The notes under the pieces: model-generated | Told to the model about the DNA's origin: nothing | Seen by the model: only the letters and a program-made list of their open reading frames with translations | Databases searched by the model: none | Made by a program: the position numbers and the translations under genes | DNA from: Aestuariispira insulae | GTDB taxonomy: Bacteria > Pseudomonadota > Alphaproteobacteria > UBA8366 > Aestuariispiraceae | Direction: 5' to 3' | DNA length: 64,000 nt | Assembly (NCBI RefSeq): GCF_003385955.1 | Contig: NZ_QRDW01000013.1 | Coordinates: forward strand, 1-64,000 | Part shown: positions 53,130 through 60,827 of the stretch, in pieces | Layout: each line of letters opens with the position of its first letter | Numbering within the stretch: the stretch's first letter is position 1

Positions 53130-53942
53130 TTATTCCGCTGCCAGCGTAACCCCGGGGGCATCCCGTCCCCGGGACCGCTCACCCAGGAAAGCAAGTACCC
53201 CCCGGTCAAGCCTGCGGAAACTGCCTTCCACCGCAAACACGGTCTGCAGCAAATCCGTCTCCGCCAGTGCAGCGGGCGATCCTTCAAACCGGAGATGTCC
53301 GTTTTCCATCAGGAAAATCCGGTCGCCAAACATCAGTGCATGGCTGATTTCATGCAGGGATATCAGAACCGTTAGGGCGCGATTGCGGCTCAAATCCTGC
53401 AACAGCTCCAGAACCTCCAGCTGATGGCCGATATCCAGATAAGTGGTTGGCTCATCCAACAGCACGATTTGTGTCTGCTGGGCAAGGGCGGCAGCAATCC
53501 AAACCCTTTGCCGCTCACCACCCGATAAGCCAGCCACGGACCGTGCACGAAACGCCGTCAAACCAGTCTGTTCCAGAGCCCAATCGACCGCATCCCGATC
53601 CTCTCCCCGCATCCCGCCCAGCAAACCCCGATGGGCAAAGCGTCCCTGTTCGACCAACTGTGCAACCGTCATATTTTCCGGCACGACCGGAGCCTGGGGC
53701 AGAAAGGAAATCTGACGCGCCAGCTTTCGGCGCGGCCATTGGCCGATCGGCTTGTTGTCCAGCTGAACCTCACCACTGACCGGCTTTAGCAAACCTGCCG
53801 CGGTGCGCAGCAGAGTGCTTTTCCCACACCCGTTCGGGCCAATCAGAACATTGATCGCCCCCGGGCTCAGTGCCAAAGAAAGCCCTTTGAGCACCTTTTG
53901 CTCTCCGTATCCGGCAACCAGGGCATCACAGGTGATTGTCAT
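53130..53942 (-). CDS. FecE-like iron-siderophore ABC ATPase
   Basis: 270 residues. Walker A is IGPNGCGKSTLL, the signature is LSGGERQRV, Walker B is QIVLLDEPTTYLD and the switch His is in VLISLHEIS. The QAPVVPENMTVAQLVEQGR and FAHRGLL segments are those of FecE/FhuC ATPases that drive uptake of ferric-siderophore complexes. The start is ATG 53942, because GAGGGAG lies 6-8 bases upstream; the frame continues into the FecCD gene but only as an out-of-frame shadow. It is the last gene of the minus-strand unit and converges on the SbnA-like gene. Confidence 0.92.
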   Translation of the reverse strand: MTITCDALVAGYGEQKVLKGLSLALSPGAINVLIGPNGCGKSTLLRTAAGLLKPVSGEVQLDNKPIGQWPRRKLARQISFLPQAPVVPENMTVAQLVEQGRFAHRGLLGGMRGEDRDAVDWALEQTGLTAFRARSVAGLSGGERQRVWIAAALAQQTQIVLLDEPTTYLDIGHQLEVLELLQDLSRNRALTVLISLHEISHALMFGDRIFLMENGHLRFEGSPAALAETDLLQTVFAVEGSFRRLDRGVLAFLGERSRGRDAPGVTLAAE

Positions 53943-53953
53943 GGCAAACTCCC

Positions 53954-54979
53954 TCATCCGTATCGGCGTAGCAAAAAGAGAAAAAACGGTGCGCCCAGCA
54001 AGGTGGTCACGACCCCGACCGGCACCTCGCCCGGCGCCATGATCGTCCGGCCCAGCAAATCCGCACCAACTGTCAGTCCGGCCCCCAGCAGGGCCACCAT
54101 AGCCAAATAGAATCGACCGTCCGGCCCGGCCAGGAAACGGGCCAGATGGGGGACCACCAGACCGACAAAACCGACAGGTCCCACGACACCGACCGCGCTG
54201 GCTGCCAACCCGGCGGCCACTGCCAACACCAGGCTGCGATAGGCCTGGACGGAAAGCCCAAAGGAGGCCGCCGCAGCATCGTCCAATTGCAACAGGCCAA
54301 TCGGACGCCGCAGAAGGGGCAGGCAACCAAAAGCCAAAACCGTCCAGGGCAACAGATAAAGCAGATGCTGCCAGCCCCTCGCGTAAAGACTGCCGGACAT
54401 CCACATCAAAAGGCTTTCCACCCGTGTGGACCCCCAGCCCGCCAGGATGCCAAGCGCCAGCGCATGCAATACCGCCCCCAACGCAATCCCCATTAAGGTG
54501 AGCCGCATGGGAGACAGGCCCCCTCTCATGGATAGCAGAAAGACCGCCAGGCCCGCGACCAGACCACCGGCACAGCCTACCAGCGACAGATACTCCACGG
54601 GAATGGCGAATAAGATGCTGCCATCTGTGCTGTCCCAATAAACGGTGATCAACAAGAAGATCATCACAGCGAGCGTCGCGCCCTGGGATACACCCAGGAT
54701 CGTCGGATCGGCCAGAGGGTTTCTTGTCACCGCCTGCAGCAGGGCGCCGGACAGTGCGAAATGCAGCCCGATCACCATACCCGTCAGCACCCGGGGCAGG
54801 CGGATATGTGAGATAATCGTGTCCGTACGCCGATCGCCCTCTCCCATCAGGGCTGTCCAAACCTCACCGGCGGTTAGACCTGCCGCGCCGAGGAATACTG
54901 CCAGTGTCACCGCTGTTAGAAGACCGGCCAGCATCAGCCAGGGGCGCCAGGACCGCGCTGTTGTTTCATATTCACGCAT
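53954..54979 (-). CDS. FecCD-family permease 2
   Basis: 341 residues, about ten transmembrane helices. The family signature LQAVTRNPLADPTILGVSQGA and the LVVPHLARFLAGPDGR coupling-loop region are clear, as is a C-terminal GEVPVGVVTTLLGAPFFLFLLRR. It pairs with the second FecCD permease upstream to form the membrane channel of a siderophore importer. The stop overlaps a possible ATG of the ATPase gene and the start lies one base after the stop of the other permease, so they are translationally coupled. Confidence 0.92.
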   Translation of the reverse strand: MREYETTARSWRPWLMLAGLLTAVTLAVFLGAAGLTAGEVWTALMGEGDRRTDTIISHIRLPRVLTGMVIGLHFALSGALLQAVTRNPLADPTILGVSQGATLAVMIFLLITVYWDSTDGSILFAIPVEYLSLVGCAGGLVAGLAVFLLSMRGGLSPMRLTLMGIALGAVLHALALGILAGWGSTRVESLLMWMSGSLYARGWQHLLYLLPWTVLAFGCLPLLRRPIGLLQLDDAAAASFGLSVQAYRSLVLAVAAGLAASAVGVVGPVGFVGLVVPHLARFLAGPDGRFYLAMVALLGAGLTVGADLLGRTIMAPGEVPVGVVTTLLGAPFFLFLLRRYG

Positions 54980-54980
54980 C

Positions 54981-55985
54981 TTACCGGGCCTGCCGATAGA
55001 TCAGGGCGATCAGCACCGGCCCACCAATCAGGGCGGTCAGCACTCCCACCGGCAATTCCCGGGGCGGGGCCAGGCTGCGGGCCAGGAGATCGGCCCCCAA
55101 CAGCAAACAAGCGCCCAACGCCATTGCCATAATCAGGGACAACAACACATTGTTGGGTACCATCAGGCGGGCCAGATGGGGAATGCATAACCCGATAAAG
55201 CCAATCGGCCCGGCCACCGAGACAACCGCGCCGGCCAAACAGACCGAAAGCCCGACCAGGAGATAGCGCCATAGCCCGACATGTGCCCCCATGGCCTGGG
55301 CCGCATCATCCCCCAATGACATTAGGATCATCGGCCGAAGACAGCATAAAACCCCCAAAATGCCACCCACCCCCCAGGGCATGAGCATCCAGAAATGGTT
55401 CCAGCTGCGGCCCTGAAGACCGCCGGAGAGCCAGAAAAACAATGTGCCGGACTGGGAACCGCTTTCCAGCATCAACAGCGTGGTCAAAGCCGCCGCCAGG
55501 AAAGAAACCGTCACCCCTGCCAGGGCCAGGCGCATTGGGGATCTCCCGCCCTTTCCGCACAGGGCCAGCGTGATCAGGGCCGCGACTGCACCGCCTGCAA
55601 ATCCGACAACCGGATAGAAAAGCGGCGAAACCGATGGGAAAAGGACAATACAGGCGACAATGAAAAGCGACGCACCTGCGGTCACCCCGGTCAGCGAGGG
55701 AGAGGCCAGCGGGTTCCGGGTGACCGATTGCAAAACAAATCCGGACGCGGCCAATGCGGCCCCCGCCAAGATCGCGATGCAAATACGGGGCAGGCGCAGT
55801 TTCCAGAGAATAATACTGGCCAGGCTGTCATCCGGCCTGGCCAGCACTGATATCACATCCGAAACCGGAATGGGCTGGGCCCCTGCCCCCAGGCTGATCA
55901 CCGCCACCCCGGCCATGACGGCCAGGATGACGACGGTAACCGGCAGCGGCCCCCATATTAGAGGTCGGGCGGAAGGGCTATTCAA
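54981..55985 (-). CDS. FecCD-family permease 1
   Basis: 334 residues if started at the TTG at 55985, which has GGGAGG seven bases upstream and overlaps the MATE stop; a TTG at 56024 would add 13 residues. Visible are LQSVTRNPLASPSLTGVTAGA, GGRSPMRLALAGVT and the GLCIPHLARLMVPNN region. The membrane half of a FecCD importer needs two permeases and this is one of them. The use of TTG within a strong ribosome site is notable but plausible. Confidence 0.88.
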   Translation of the reverse strand: MNSPSARPLIWGPLPVTVVILAVMAGVAVISLGAGAQPIPVSDVISVLARPDDSLASIILWKLRLPRICIAILAGAALAASGFVLQSVTRNPLASPSLTGVTAGASLFIVACIVLFPSVSPLFYPVVGFAGGAVAALITLALCGKGGRSPMRLALAGVTVSFLAAALTTLLMLESGSQSGTLFFWLSGGLQGRSWNHFWMLMPWGVGGILGVLCCLRPMILMSLGDDAAQAMGAHVGLWRYLLVGLSVCLAGAVVSVAGPIGFIGLCIPHLARLMVPNNVLLSLIMAMALGACLLLGADLLARSLAPPRELPVGVLTALIGGPVLIALIYRQAR

Positions 55986-57360
55986 CAGCCAGCCTCCCGG
56001 TAATCCGACGCTGGAAAAACTCAAATCCGGCCATTTGCAGAACCGCCGTTGCCGCCAATCCTATGGCCAGCCCCTGCCAGATGCCAACCGCACCACCCGC
56101 ATTGGCGATACCCATGCCATAGGCCGCCGGCAGACCAATCAGCCAATAGCCCGCGATCGTGAACCAAAAGGATATCCCGGCCCGGCCCAAACCACGCATA
56201 GCCCCGACACCAATATTCTGCAAACAATCGAAAATCTGCAGATAGGCCGCCACAGCCATCAATTGGATCGCCAGTGTCAAAACAGCTGGATTTTGATCCC
56301 CGCTTTTCAACATGATCAAATGCACCGCCACATCGGGCCGGATCCAATAAGCGACCCCAATCACCATCATAAGGACGAGACCAACCAGGAAGCCGGTCCG
56401 TCCGGCTATGGCCAGGGATGCCGTTGATTTTCCACCGCGGGCCTCACTGATCCCGACCGATGTGGCATGCGACAGACCGATTGAGATCATGAAGATGATA
56501 TAAATGATCTGATTGACCAGGGTATGGGCCGCCAGCGCCTCGGTGCCAATCATCCCCATCAAAAGGGCGACCACCACGAAGAAACCGGCTTCCGATCCAT
56601 AAGAGGCCGCCGTCGGGAAGCCCAGTTTCAATAGCTTACGCATCGGATCGCCGATACCATCGGCAAAGGCGCGTGCGAGATGAATGGTCTTGGCTCGATG
56701 CACCAACAGTGCCATGGCAACAAAGGAGAACAGGAAAACCAGGCTGCTGGCAAAGGCAATCCCGGACAGCCCCAGCGGAGGCAGGCCGAACAAGCCCTTG
56801 ATGAAGACATAGTTCAGCACGCCATTCACCAGCACGGAGACCAGGGTGATCGTGAGCAAAATGCCGGTCTGGCGTTCCCCCACCGAGATCCCCCGGTAAC
56901 AATAGAACCAGAAACAAGGGAACATGCCCGGCGCCATCCACAGAAGATAGTCCGCCGTGGCACTGACCAAACCAGAATCCTGCCCGATCAGCAGCAGCAA
57001 TTCCGGACCATAGACCATCATCATCCCCGCAATTAGCGCACAAAGGCTGGCAATCACCAATGCTGCCGCCAGGATATGATCACGGTGTTTTTCATCCTGA
57101 GCCACCAGGTTGGAGACCCCAACCACCATACCAAACCCCATGGTGCGCAGCAGATTGAACAGGAACATGGCCAGTCCGCCTGCGGCCAGTCCGCCCGCCC
57201 CAAGCCAGCCCATCATGATGACGTCGGTTGTGGAGATGGCCACCTGAGCCAGTTGGGTCAGTGCCAGAGGGGTCGCTAGCTGAACCACTCGCCTGCATTC
57301 CTGCCAGTAAGAAAGAACCACCGATATACCTTTCCGATGCGTGTCTGAAGATGCGGACAT
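55978..57360 (-). CDS. MATE-family exporter, likely metallophore efflux
   Basis: 460 residues, about 12 transmembrane helices in two homologous halves (for example LATPLALTQLAQVAISTTDVIMMGWLG near the N-terminus, and the ALAAHTLVNQIIYIIF and SVGISEARGG segments mid-protein). NorM-type MATE proteins export cationic compounds with Na+ or H+. Its place between the FecB-like binding protein and FecCD genes, on the same strand with overlaps, suggests it exports the metallophore made by the convergent cluster. Other MATE substrates cannot be excluded from sequence alone. Confidence 0.88.
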   Translation of the reverse strand: MSASSDTHRKGISVVLSYWQECRRVVQLATPLALTQLAQVAISTTDVIMMGWLGAGGLAAGGLAMFLFNLLRTMGFGMVVGVSNLVAQDEKHRDHILAAALVIASLCALIAGMMMVYGPELLLLIGQDSGLVSATADYLLWMAPGMFPCFWFYCYRGISVGERQTGILLTITLVSVLVNGVLNYVFIKGLFGLPPLGLSGIAFASSLVFLFSFVAMALLVHRAKTIHLARAFADGIGDPMRKLLKLGFPTAASYGSEAGFFVVVALLMGMIGTEALAAHTLVNQIIYIIFMISIGLSHATSVGISEARGGKSTASLAIAGRTGFLVGLVLMMVIGVAYWIRPDVAVHLIMLKSGDQNPAVLTLAIQLMAVAAYLQIFDCLQNIGVGAMRGLGRAGISFWFTIAGYWLIGLPAAYGMGIANAGGAVGIWQGLAIGLAATAVLQMAGFEFFQRRITGRLAVE

Positions 57361-57398
57361 GGCGGAAGTTTCCCCCCGCCTCCGTTACATGCTGTCAG

Positions 57399-58367
57399 CT
57401 ATTGGATTTCTGCGGGAATGATACCGGCCGCGATCTGGCGAACATCCGGTTTCGGGAAGGAGTCGGGATAGAGATAATGAGCCGCTTCCGCCAGAACCGC
57501 CTGGCGCGCAATCGGACCATGCGCCTCCACCCAGTGATCCTTCACATAGATCACCCGGTTGTTCTTCACCGCGTCCAACTGGGACCAGATCGGATTGGCT
57601 TCAAACGGACGGTCCGGGCCGTAATCATAAACAAAGATCACATCCGGATTTCCGGCCAGGATGGTTTCCAGGCTCATTTCAAAGGCGGTGTTGTCGGGAA
57701 CATGCGGTGTCGGGTTATTGCCAGCGACATTCTCCCCCCCAAGCGCTGTGGCAATGGCGGCACTCATATTCTCGTTATAGAAAGCCCAGGGTGCTTCGCC
57801 GCCGCCCCAGATAAACAGGAAGGACGGCTTGTCCCCTGTTGGTGCCTTTTCAACATACGCGGCCAGATCTTCCGCGAATTTCGCGTTGAGCGCGCGGGCC
57901 TCTTTTCCCTTACCCATCAGCGTGCCCAATTGCTGGATCGAACGGTCACTGTCCGCATAGGTCTCCAGGCTGAAGGCGACAAAGGGGGCAATAGCCTCGA
58001 AACTGTTGGCATTGGCTTCCGTGTAGCGGCGCAGCGCTACGATCAGATCAGGCTTGGCATCCGCCAAGAGCTCCAGATTGGGGCTGGCGCGCTGGCCCAG
58101 TTTTTTGGCATCCGCGATCAATCCCAGCAGAAAATCCGGGTCGCGGTCTTCCAGCATGTAGGTTGAGGCAACCGGTTTAACCCCCAGCGCCAACGCTGTA
58201 TCGGCAGCAAAATAGGAGACCGATGCGATGCGGTCGGTTTTTTCCACAGAGACCACGGCCCCACGGTCATCAATGACAGAAACCCCGTCCGCGTAACTGG
58301 CTGGAAGCCCGACCGTTGCCGCCAACCCAAGGAAAGACACCAAACCGAACAATCGCATTTTTCTCAT
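57399..58367 (-). CDS. FecB-like periplasmic siderophore-binding protein
   Basis: 322 residues. A signal peptide (MRLFGLVSFLGLAATVGLPASYAD) is followed by the periplasmic-binding clan 3 (FecB/BtuF) pattern: IASVSYFAADTALALGVKPVAST, LELLADAKPDLIVALRR and NPDVIFVYDYGPD. It would bind the ferric or metal-loaded ligand and deliver it to the FecCD/FecE transporter. It is the first gene of the minus-strand unit and lies under a Fur-box promoter (58473-58494). Confidence 0.92.
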   Translation of the reverse strand: MRKMRLFGLVSFLGLAATVGLPASYADGVSVIDDRGAVVSVEKTDRIASVSYFAADTALALGVKPVASTYMLEDRDPDFLLGLIADAKKLGQRASPNLELLADAKPDLIVALRRYTEANANSFEAIAPFVAFSLETYADSDRSIQQLGTLMGKGKEARALNAKFAEDLAAYVEKAPTGDKPSFLFIWGGGEAPWAFYNENMSAAIATALGGENVAGNNPTPHVPDNTAFEMSLETILAGNPDVIFVYDYGPDRPFEANPIWSQLDAVKNNRVIYVKDHWVEAHGPIARQAVLAEAAHYLYPDSFPKPDVRQIAAGIIPAEIQ

Positions 58368-58472
58368 TACAGCAATCCCATCTGTGAACCCGGCCGGACC
58401 GATCCTTAAGGGATCATCACCCGACCAACATTGAAAATGGCTGGAGTTTCCTCTGGCTACGGCGATTGCTAT

Positions 58473-58494
58473 TGCAAATCATTCTCAGTGTCAA
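58473..58494 (-). promoter_or_regulatory. Promoter with Fur-like box for the uptake unit
   Basis: On the minus strand TTGACA (58489-58494) is followed by TGAGAATGATTTGCA (58473-58487), then a weak -10. The first eleven bases of that box equal those of the box at 47925-47939, and its distance from the -35 is the same. The second half is imperfect. It lies about 105 bases before the FecB-like start. Confidence 0.65.
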
Positions 58495-58598
58495 CTGTCG
58501 AGTGATTGACTGACGAAAGAACAAGTCTTTGTTGTGATGAGGGCAAGACCAGAGGTATGGGAGGGCCCCGCTGACAAATGATAATGATCGTGCCGGTT

Positions 58599-58631
58599 AA
58601 AAAAATGGTCAGGCTGCGATGCATCTGACCA
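58599..58631 (-). terminator. Intrinsic terminator of the Spy-like gene
   Basis: A seven-pair stem (TGGTCAG at 58606-58612 with CTGACCA at 58625-58631), then seven T on the minus strand (AAAAAAA at 58599-58605). It ends the Crp/Spy transcript about 35 bases after the Spy-like stop. Confidence 0.7.
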
Positions 58632-58665
58632 GGTGCCGTGATGAAGAGAGTGTTTTGGTATAAAC

Positions 58666-59196
58666 TCAGTGATCGTGCTTGTTGGGGGTATAACCGCGCA
58701 GCCTATCATAGAGATCGATCTGATCTTCGGTGAGCAGATCTTTGGTTTGCAGATGGGTTTTCAAATGAACAAGACGAAGCCTTGTCCATAACTGGCCGAT
58801 TTCCAAAATTGCCTGACTCAGATTATCCGGTTGGACCGTCTGCTCCGCAAAGAGAGCGTTCAGCTTGCCTTCGGCCCGAATGATTTCATGACCAATATCA
58901 GAGGCCTCTTTCTGCATTGCGGAATGAAGTTCTTTCAAACTGTCGATTTGTTTCGCTGTCAGACTCATCGCTTCCGGCGCATCAAGAAGATGGCGCGGCC
59001 CAGGGTAATGGTTCAACTCTGCCGCCTTGGCCAGGCCCATACCAGCCCCGGATTTCAACCCCTCTATCTCATGTGGCGACAAGGATTTGATCTGGCGATT
59101 TTGATGTCCCGCATAGGGTTGGTCATTCGCCATTACCGTTGCGCTTCCGGTCAGCAGAAATGCCAGACAATAGAGGATACGGGAAAGTGGTTTCAT
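58666..59196 (-). CDS. Spy/CpxP-like periplasmic protein with LTxxQ motifs
   Basis: 176 residues. A signal peptide (MKPLSRILYCLAFLLTGSATVMA) leads into a helical protein with SLTAKQID and LLTEDQIDLYD, the paired LTxxQ repeats of Spy/CpxP/ZraP proteins that act as periplasmic chaperones or metal-stress buffers. His residues are frequent (GHQNRQ, HYPGPRHL, KHDH at the end). I chose ATG 59196, preceded by GGAGGGC; the upstream frame has no signal. It is downstream of a Crp/Fnr regulator and a Crp-like palindrome. Confidence 0.72.
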   Translation of the reverse strand: MKPLSRILYCLAFLLTGSATVMANDQPYAGHQNRQIKSLSPHEIEGLKSGAGMGLAKAAELNHYPGPRHLLDAPEAMSLTAKQIDSLKELHSAMQKEASDIGHEIIRAEGKLNALFAEQTVQPDNLSQAILEIGQLWTRLRLVHLKTHLQTKDLLTEDQIDLYDRLRGYTPNKHDH

Positions 59197-59259
59197 ATCA
59201 TGCCCTCCAATAATTCCTAATTGGAAGGCCATTTCTAACGCAATGAATGGACACCACCA

Positions 59260-59275
59260 TATGATTGTAATCATA
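59260..59275. promoter_or_regulatory. Crp/Fnr-type operator
   Basis: TATGATT-GT-AATCATA is a perfect seven-base dyad and fits TNTGA-N6-TCANA (TATGA-TTGTAA-TCATA). It lies across the end of the Crp/Fnr gene and 64-79 bases upstream of the Spy-like start, so autoregulation or control of the Spy-like gene is plausible. Confidence 0.55.
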
Positions 59276-59852
59276 CAGAGGGTAAGAAAACCGACATACC
59301 CTGGCGATCAATCACCCCTTTGCGTTGCAGTTTTGCCAAAGTCCGATAAAGGGTCTCATGAGTCAGCCACAATTCGCCGGCAAGGTCCTTAACATCCTTG
59401 GGAATAGTGAAAATCCCGGTCTGCTGATCGCATTCCAGCCGGAAAAAAGCCATGATCCGCTCTTCGGCATTCCTGATCTGAACCAGTTCCAACTTTGTTC
59501 GCACCCCAATCACCTGCCGGGCCAGATTTGCCATATAGCCCGTCATCACTGCCGGGTTTTCAGCAAAATACCGCAGCATCTCGTCCTTATCGTGACAAAC
59601 AATCCTGGCGGCATGTGCCGCCACCGCCTCACAATGATAATGATCGGAAAACAGCGACGCTTCCGCCAACATGTCCCCCGCCCCCGCCCGATGGACAATC
59701 TGGCGATGGCCGTCATAACCATTCCGGACAAGATAAATGCTGCCCTCCAGGATCGAATAGGGTCCCGTTGAAGGCTGCCCCTGATTGAACAGGATTCCCC
59801 CTTTTCGCAGGGTGATCACCCGATCTCCGGCAAGCTCAATGGTTTTTGTCAT
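59271..59852 (-). CDS. Crp/Fnr-family transcription regulator
   Basis: 193 residues. A cyclic-nucleotide-binding-like beta barrel (YSILEGSIYLVRNGYDGHRQIVHRAGAGDMLAEASLF) is followed by a dimer helix and a C-terminal winged helix (VKDLAGELWLTHETLYRTLAKLQRKGVIDRQG). There is no Fnr-type Cys cluster at the N-terminus. A Cys/His-rich stretch (HYHCEAVAAHAARIVCHDKDE) in the barrel might bind a metal or redox ligand. I chose ATG 59852, with GGGAG upstream; the GTG just before it is weaker. The Spy-like gene lies downstream, separated by a Crp-like palindrome. Confidence 0.85.
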   Translation of the reverse strand: MTKTIELAGDRVITLRKGGILFNQGQPSTGPYSILEGSIYLVRNGYDGHRQIVHRAGAGDMLAEASLFSDHYHCEAVAAHAARIVCHDKDEMLRYFAENPAVMTGYMANLARQVIGVRTKLELVQIRNAEERIMAFFRLECDQQTGIFTIPKDVKDLAGELWLTHETLYRTLAKLQRKGVIDRQGMSVFLPSV

Positions 59853-59882
59853 CACACCATCTCCCTGTCCGAGGCCAGTTAG

Positions 59883-60827
59883 CTAGAGGGTCAGCCCCAG
59901 GAAGGTGCCGCCATTTCTTTTGGTGACTTCACGCATCAGGGTCGGGAAGCGGTTGGTCGAATGTTTCGACAGGAAGGCGACACCATGGATCTTGGCAAGC
60001 CGGGTTCCATCGGGTTTGCGTTTGTTCAGTTGGTCAATCTCCTTCACCACCCGGTCATAGGATGAACCGGTGAAATCATCGCCAAACACATAAATCGACA
60101 GATTGATATCTGGACGCGCATATTTTTTCAGCGCCACTTCAATCCCTTCCACAGGACTGCTGTTGGAGGAACTGTTCCAACCTTTAAACAGGTTCATGAC
60201 GCTCTTCCGGCGCGCCGGCGTATCCGGAATCCATTTGCCCGCATAGCCCGATATCATGTGCAATCCGTTATCGTTCATGATCTGGAACCCTTTGATCTCG
60301 GGATGGATCTTGATGACATTCACCACTTCCTTGGTCACCCGGCCCCAGATTTCCTTCATGCTGCCTGACGTATCGACAATGAAGATCACATAGTCGCTAT
60401 CGACGGGGATGCCGCCCACCTCTTCATCACGCTCGCTCGCCCTGCCGGGTGTGATCGTTGCCCGTTTCAGCGATTCCTGGACCAGTTGCAGCCCCTCCAG
60501 ATCCTGCTGTAATTTGGCGCCCTGCTTCCGCTCGGTCTCCCGCTTCTGGGCTTGGATCTCCGCCTTCTCCGACAGCGCCTCCGCCTCGCGCGACGCACTG
60601 GCCAGAGTCTGTTGTAACTGCTGCAATTCCTCCGACAGGCTCTTGTTCCGGTTTTCCAGCTCCAATACCTGGCTGAGCAACGGGGCGATCTCCTCATTTG
60701 GCCCCTGTTCCGGGGCGATCTGATATTTCGAGATCAAGACCAATAGCACCACTGCCCCAAAGCCGCAGGAAATCACGTCCAGGAAGGACATGTTGAAGAT
60801 TTCAAAAGCCCGGCGAGAACGTTTCAT
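59883..60827 (-). CDS. Membrane-anchored von Willebrand A protein 2
   Basis: 314 residues. One transmembrane segment close to the N-terminus, with the motif IFNMSFLDVISCGFGAVVLL (residues 10-29), an about 80-residue coiled coil (45-125) and a VWA domain with a MIDAS motif (Asp152, Ser154, Ser156 in DTSGS). The segment resembles the single membrane helix of ExbD, TolR or MotB, with an Asp near the start. ATG 60827 overlaps the stop of VWA protein 1 (ATGA). The longer frame upstream is a shadow. It is the last gene of the operon; its partner is the TolQ/MotA-like protein. Confidence 0.72.
   Translation of the reverse strand: MKRSRRAFEIFNMSFLDVISCGFGAVVLLVLISKYQIAPEQGPNEEIAPLLSQVLELENRNKSLSEELQQLQQTLASASREAEALSEKAEIQAQKRETERKQGAKLQQDLEGLQLVQESLKRATITPGRASERDEEVGGIPVDSDYVIFIVDTSGSMKEIWGRVTKEVVNVIKIHPEIKGFQIMNDNGLHMISGYAGKWIPDTPARRKSVMNLFKGWNSSSNSSPVEGIEVALKKYARPDINLSIYVFGDDFTGSSYDRVVKEIDQLNKRKPDGTRLAKIHGVAFLSKHSTNRFPTLMREVTKRNGGTFLGLTL

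Noticed and set aside
53943-54860. N-terminal extension of the FecE-like frame
   Set aside because: The extra residues are an out-of-frame reading of the FecCD permease gene. The strong GAGGGAG site and the Walker A start put the real start at 53942.
58574-58592. AATGATAATGATCG resembling a Fur half-site
   Set aside because: It lies just beyond the Spy-like terminator, not in a promoter, and lacks the symmetric partner. The boxes at 47925 and 58473 are better supported.
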